Shown here piece after piece: positions 59,913-64,000 of a stretch of 64,000 nucleotides of DNA (within the stretch, counting starts at the first letter, position 1; every line of letters begins with the position of its first letter). This DNA is from Batkoa obscura (lineage: Eukaryota; Entomophthoromycota; Entomophthoromycetes; Entomophthorales; Batkoaceae): NCBI GenBank assembly GCA_030770535.1, contig JASVEC010000009.1, forward strand, positions 620,001 through 684,000, given 5' to 3'. Under the pieces are notes generated by a model, which was not told the DNA's origin, searched no databases, and saw nothing but the letters and a program-made list of their open reading frames with translations. A program made the position numbers and the translations under genes.

Positions 59913-61137
59913 TTCAAAGTAAATTATTTGGTTATAAAAATTGTTGTTGTTTTTTTATATAAAAATTAAGAGAATAAAAAAGCAATATTTGATTACTTAT
60001 TTTTAAGTCTTAAAACGGATATTGATCATGACATCATAGCCTTTCCTTAAGAACTTACGAAAATTTAATTTGTTATCAGTTTGTTATGTTGATTATTCGT
60101 TAAAATAGGTTGATGCGTTCATTTGACTTTTCTTTGATAATTATTAATGCTAAATGAATATTAGGAAATTAAGGGTTGGTAAAAATATCTTTAGCATTTT
60201 TTTTAACAAATTAAACAAAAGATTTGATTTAATTTATAGAACTTGTTTCAGGGTCAGTGTTACATAGCTTCCCCTCGTTTTTTGCTAATTCTTAAAGTTC
60301 GAAATTAGTTAACTGTGAATTTTTATTAGCTTATAAACTTATTAGTATTTCTTTACTAATTCTTTACTATTTTATTACTATTATCAATAACAAATCATAA
60401 GTTTTATTTTATATCTACTTAAATCATTATAATAAGATACAAATTTCAAATCAAATATAAAAATAACAAGTTGAAATAAAAACTAATACAATCACTTATA
60501 ACTCTTTTTTCCTTTTAAAAAAAGGATCTATACATGGACTTCTGACAATAAATTAATGTCAATTTCAAATTTCGCTTTTTTTTCAGTAGAAAAAACCCTA
60601 AAACTATATTTATATATTAAAAATCTATTTAAAAAATAAATGAAATAAAATAGAAGGTTTTTTATTATATCAAGTTAAATGATTTCATTGACTATTTATC
60701 GTTTTTTTATGATATGGTATTATTAAATTCTTATAGTTTTAATTTTTTTTATAAGATGAGAGATGATAAATAAAAATATTAGAAAAAAATATTAGAAAAA
60801 AATTGACACGTTATTGTTACTTTTTGGTCAATTATAAAAGTAATTGATAAAATTGACTTTTAGAAATGACTTTAGAAAAAGTGGTTACTATTAGATAATA
60901 ATTAATTTACTGTGCTTTTTTAAAAAGGCCGCTTTTATCATTTTTTTCTATAAATTCATACTGTCAAAAACAGTATAGAAATACATATTTTGCTCTTATC
61001 AAGCTGTTAAAAAATATCAATTAACTAATATCTAATTAAAAATAGAATAAAGCGACATGAATTGATGCTATTGGTTGTAATTTTTTATTGAACAAGTTTC
61101 ATCTTATTTGATATTTATTAGAAAGGAAAAAATGAAC
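59913..61137. other. intergenic, nothing recognised
   Basis: 1.2 kb AT-rich interval. An inverted string ATACTGTCAAAAACAGTAT is seen at 60958-60976 (arms ATACTGT/ACAGTAT); otherwise featureless. Confidence 0.5.
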
Positions 61138-61238
61138 ATAGGGGGATGTTTTTTTGGTTTCGTCACTTTTTACATTTTTTAAACGCTATTTGAGTGGAAA
61201 GATTGTTAGTTCCTAAACAAAAAAATACATCCCCATAT
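61138..61238 (+). mobile_element. MITE copy
   Basis: ATAGGGGGATGTTTTTTTGG to AAATACATCCCCATAT with core AAACGCTATTTGAGTGG. It has a short internal deletion (GTTAGTTCCTAAAC). Confidence 0.85.
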
Positions 61239-61588
61239 TGTAAATTTTGAAAATAATGAAATCAATATTAAATTTTCAAAAGTGGTCCAGAAAAAGTATT
61301 ATATACAGACTTAGAAAATAATTTTTTTTCATGGCACTGACTATACTACATTAATATTTACTAGAAGTATTGGAGTTAACTATGTAAATAATTTATTTAA
61401 CAAGTAAAATATATCAAAAATAGATCAAATATGCTATTCTAAATTATTTAAATTAAGTTTTATATCAATAAACAGTTTTTTATTATATTATTATATTACT
61501 TTTATTATATAATTATAGAAATTTGAAACTTTATTAATTTCAATTTCATTTTGTTAGAAAAATTTCTTAATTAAGAAAATTGAAAAAC

Positions 61589-61695
61589 ATTTGGGGATGT
61601 ATTTTTGTGTTTAAGAATTTTACTAACAATTTTTCCACTCAAATAGCACTTGAAAACGGAAAATGTGATGAAATCAAAAAAACACTCCCATATAT
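61589..61695 (-). mobile_element. MITE copy
   Basis: ATTTGGGGATGTATTTTTG to AACACTCCCATATAT, core CAAATAGCACTTGAAAACGG. It is opposite in orientation to the copy 350 bp to its left. Confidence 0.83.
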
Positions 61696-61865
61696 TTGAT
61701 AAACATGAAATTTCAAATATACAAATAATACACTAAGTACCCTAAATACATTATGGTATGTAAGTATTCAATATATATAAAATGTACAATAGTTGATTGC
61801 TTGGATACTAATAATGATTCGACTCATCAAGCTAGCCCAGTTGACCACTTGAGTACTGTGGACAA

Positions 61866-62083
61866 GCAATGCTCACCAAATTTTTATAGATTAAAATTAT
61901 GATGAGCATTGCATATGATTTCAAGTCAAAATAAAATCATGAACATTTTTGCACAGTTTAAATTAAATTAGCCCTTTGGGTATTAGATTTCAAAAAATCT
62001 GATCCAATTAGCATAAATCGATTAGAAATCATTGTCCAATCGAATATGATTTTTTGAAACATTTGGTACTCAAAGGGTTAAAC
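61866..62083. repeat. two foldback sequences upstream of an F-box/LRR pseudogene
   Basis: First, GCAATGCTCA (61868-61877) and TGAGCATTGC (about 61902-61911) enclose AATTTT/AAAATT arms. Second, a longer imperfect pair has left arm TTAGCCCTTTGGGTATTAGA with TTTCAAAAAATCTGATCCAA (about 61967-62008). Its right arm is TTTTTTGAAACATTTGGTAC with TCAAAGGGTTAA, ending at about 62083. Loops are short. They are unlike the MITE family. Confidence 0.7.
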
Positions 62084-62245
62084 AAAAAAATTCTAATTCA
62101 ATGAACATTTTACTCGAAAAAATTGGTACTCAAGAAGCTAAAAGATTATATTTATTGAGCAAACTTTATGCTAAATATTGCTAAAAGTGTCATGAATTCA
62201 AATACAAATAAATCAAATTGACTGTTTTTAATATTTTATTACAAA

Positions 62246-63539
62246 ATGGTAAAATTTGATCAATCAACCAATATTCTGTTAGAAGATGTGGTTAAGTTGC
62301 TGCCTCCTAAAGATTTATTCAAATTGAGGTTTTTAAGTAAAGATTATTCAATATTGTAAGTAGAGTAATCATATATAATTTGATCCAATCACTTATAATC
62401 AAGATGCATTGCCTAAATATTGGAATTATCAAGAAAGATTTATCAAAGAAAACGAAGATATAATGAAATATATAAATTTAAGTGATAATGCGGTATATTA
62501 TTTAGATCATTGTCCAAATATTCAATACATACGTTATTCAAGCATGTATGAATGTTATAAGACAAAACTTGAGGCTAAACCATCAAAATTAAAAAAGTTA
62601 TTTTTATAGGGCTATAAATGTAAAAATGGTTTAGGTTTATTTGTTTCATATTTAGGCCAGCTTGAAGTTAAATGTAAAGGAAGTGGTATATTAATAGAAG
62701 ATACTATTAAATATTTAAATCCAAATATATTAAGGTCATTTACAATAAATAGTATTTTAAAATCAAGCCTCGATGGATTAGATGTTATTAAGATAAAGTT
62801 TAGGAATTTGAAAGCTTTAAATATAGAATCCGATGGTCTTATTGTTACATCTAATAGTCTTGATCCAAATTTAAGTTTTAATTCCAATTTAAGATTAAGT
62901 ATTTAAGGGTTTTTTAGTAAGGGCTTTAATATTGAATACCTTAGTAATTTAAATTAAATGAAACGTTTAAGATTAGTAGATAATTATGGGTATTTTGTGG
63001 ATGTCTTTGGAGAGCCTAGAGATATAAAATCAATCGGAAAGAGTAATATCATGACTTTAGGTTATTTTTATCCAAAAGCTTCAACTGATTATGAGTTTTT
63101 AAAGGCACCAACATTGAAAGAAATTCATTTGTTTTGTATAACAAAAAAAGTATTAGAATCCATTTCATTGATTGAAAATATTCAAATTATTTATATTAGA
63201 TTTTTAAAATTTGATATGATTAAATTATTTAGTAAGTTAGATTTTAATAAGATCGATTTATATAATGAAATATATAATTCACTTACATGTAACTTTATAA
63301 AAAAAATTGATACTGATTATATTACTATTAATTTTGATCACTTTCTTTGTTTTTTAGCTCTTTTTTCTAACCTTGAAATAATTAAGATTAACACTATTGC
63401 TCTCAATGTACAATATATAGAAGTTGATTATGCCCACACTACTCACTTATTACTCGTTGCACCTTTTGCACCCAATATTAAAGAATCTTATCATTATTTA
63501 TTGGAGCATGTTCTATTGTTGGATTGGATCAATGTGTAA
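62246..63539 (+). pseudogene. F-box/LRR-like family pseudogene (youngest broken copy)
   Basis: ATG at 62246 reads MVKFDQSTNILLEDVVKLLP, then PKDLFKLRFLSKD, before a 1-bp-type frameshift near 62345. Downstream, family sequence continues in order with stop codons near 62607, 62905 and 62955. The last 193 codons are open (62958-63539, ending LLEHVLLLDWINV). It aligns end to end with the 433-residue intact gene at 31289. Few lesions suggest recent loss. Transcription or read-through of parts cannot be excluded. Host gene family, not a mobile element. Confidence 0.85.
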
Positions 63540-64000
63540 TATATTTTTTTTGTACGTTTCATTTAGTTGTCATTTGTTTTATCATTAAATTATGCTAGCT
63601 ACAAATTAGAAATAAAATTTTAAGTAGTTTGTTTCTGAGATTTTAAATAATTAATAATACTATATAGTTAAGTTTAACAGTCTATTGGAAGATTTTGTAT
63701 AAAACATCAAATAGCATTATATATAAATTGTTCTTATTTAATATATATTTGTGTAGTTTTCTGTATAAATTTAACCAAATAAACCATGCGCTGGTGGCTT
63801 AGTTTCAGTAGAACATGTAAATATTTATTATGTGTAACCCGTATAACAGTACTTTCAAGAAATCACCATATATTCACCTTAATATCTCAGTAAAAGCTTC
63901 AACATCTTTAAATTCACATTTTGTTCATATATTTGCTCTCCATTTTATTGTAGTGCTGTAATTTTAGCTCAATTGATGTTAATAATTATTCTATTGCAAA
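63540..64000. other. intergenic to the right edge
   Basis: AT-rich sequence with no gene, MITE or LTR-like copy recognised. Confidence 0.5.

Overview
The window looks like nuclear DNA of a very AT-rich, intron-dense, early-diverging fungus. It encodes fungal-type proteins (a Csr1-like Sec14 protein, an Mga2/Spt23-type factor, Dfg10-like polyprenol reductase). Its genes carry many short introns of about 44-60 nt with GTAAGT/GTAAAT donors and TTTAG/ATAG acceptors, and several proteins carry poly-Asn or acidic runs. ATP synthase beta, mitochondrial processing peptidase beta and mitochondrial ClpX show a respiring mitochondrion, which argues against the anaerobic Neocallimastigomycota. A Conidiobolus-like (Entomophthoromycotina) source is my guess from general style; the sequence does not prove it. 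All gene models below were spliced by eye, and each keeps its frame across every junction.

Layout. 0-5.2 kb (minus strand): a small partial gene at the edge, a Csr1-like lipid-transfer protein and an Mga2/Spt23-like TIG-domain factor. 5.2-8.9 kb: gene-free, with three copies of a ~100-bp MITE and one copy of a ~480-bp LTR-like repeat that a MITE has interrupted. 8.9-16.3 kb (plus): a tight run of an RBMS/shep-type two-RRM protein, an NKAP homologue and the DEAD-box helicase Dbp4/DDX10. 17.2-19.8 kb: a tandem pair of PRXL2-type thioredoxin-fold proteins. 21.8-23.4 kb: Sec12. 25.5-27.2 kb: ATP synthase beta.

28.4-33.2 kb: MITEs, a decayed and an intact member of an F-box/LRR-like family, and a possible receptor relic. 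33.6-42.3 kb: an orphan gene, a farnesylated DnaJ (Ydj1 type), MPP beta and a disordered orphan. 42.5-45.5 kb (minus): an FG-poor Nup159/Nup214-like nucleoporin. 45.9-50.3 kb: a repeat island with MITEs, LTR-like copies and a third, strongly decayed F-box/LRR relic. 51.2-59.9 kb: a PH-like orphan, Dfg10/SRD5A3, ClpX, TAF6 and another orphan. 61.1-63.6 kb: two MITEs, foldback sequences and a fourth F-box/LRR family member, broken.

The housekeeping genes serve mitochondrial biogenesis (Atp2, MPP beta, Ydj1, ClpX), gene expression (TAF6, NKAP, Dbp4, Nup159, the RRM protein) and the ER and lipids (Sec12, Dfg10, Csr1-like, Mga2-like). The accessory layer is the MITE family, whose TA target-site duplication can be read directly from a nested insertion, together with an unstable F-box/LRR family lying next to it. 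No CRISPR, tRNA or rRNA gene was recognised.
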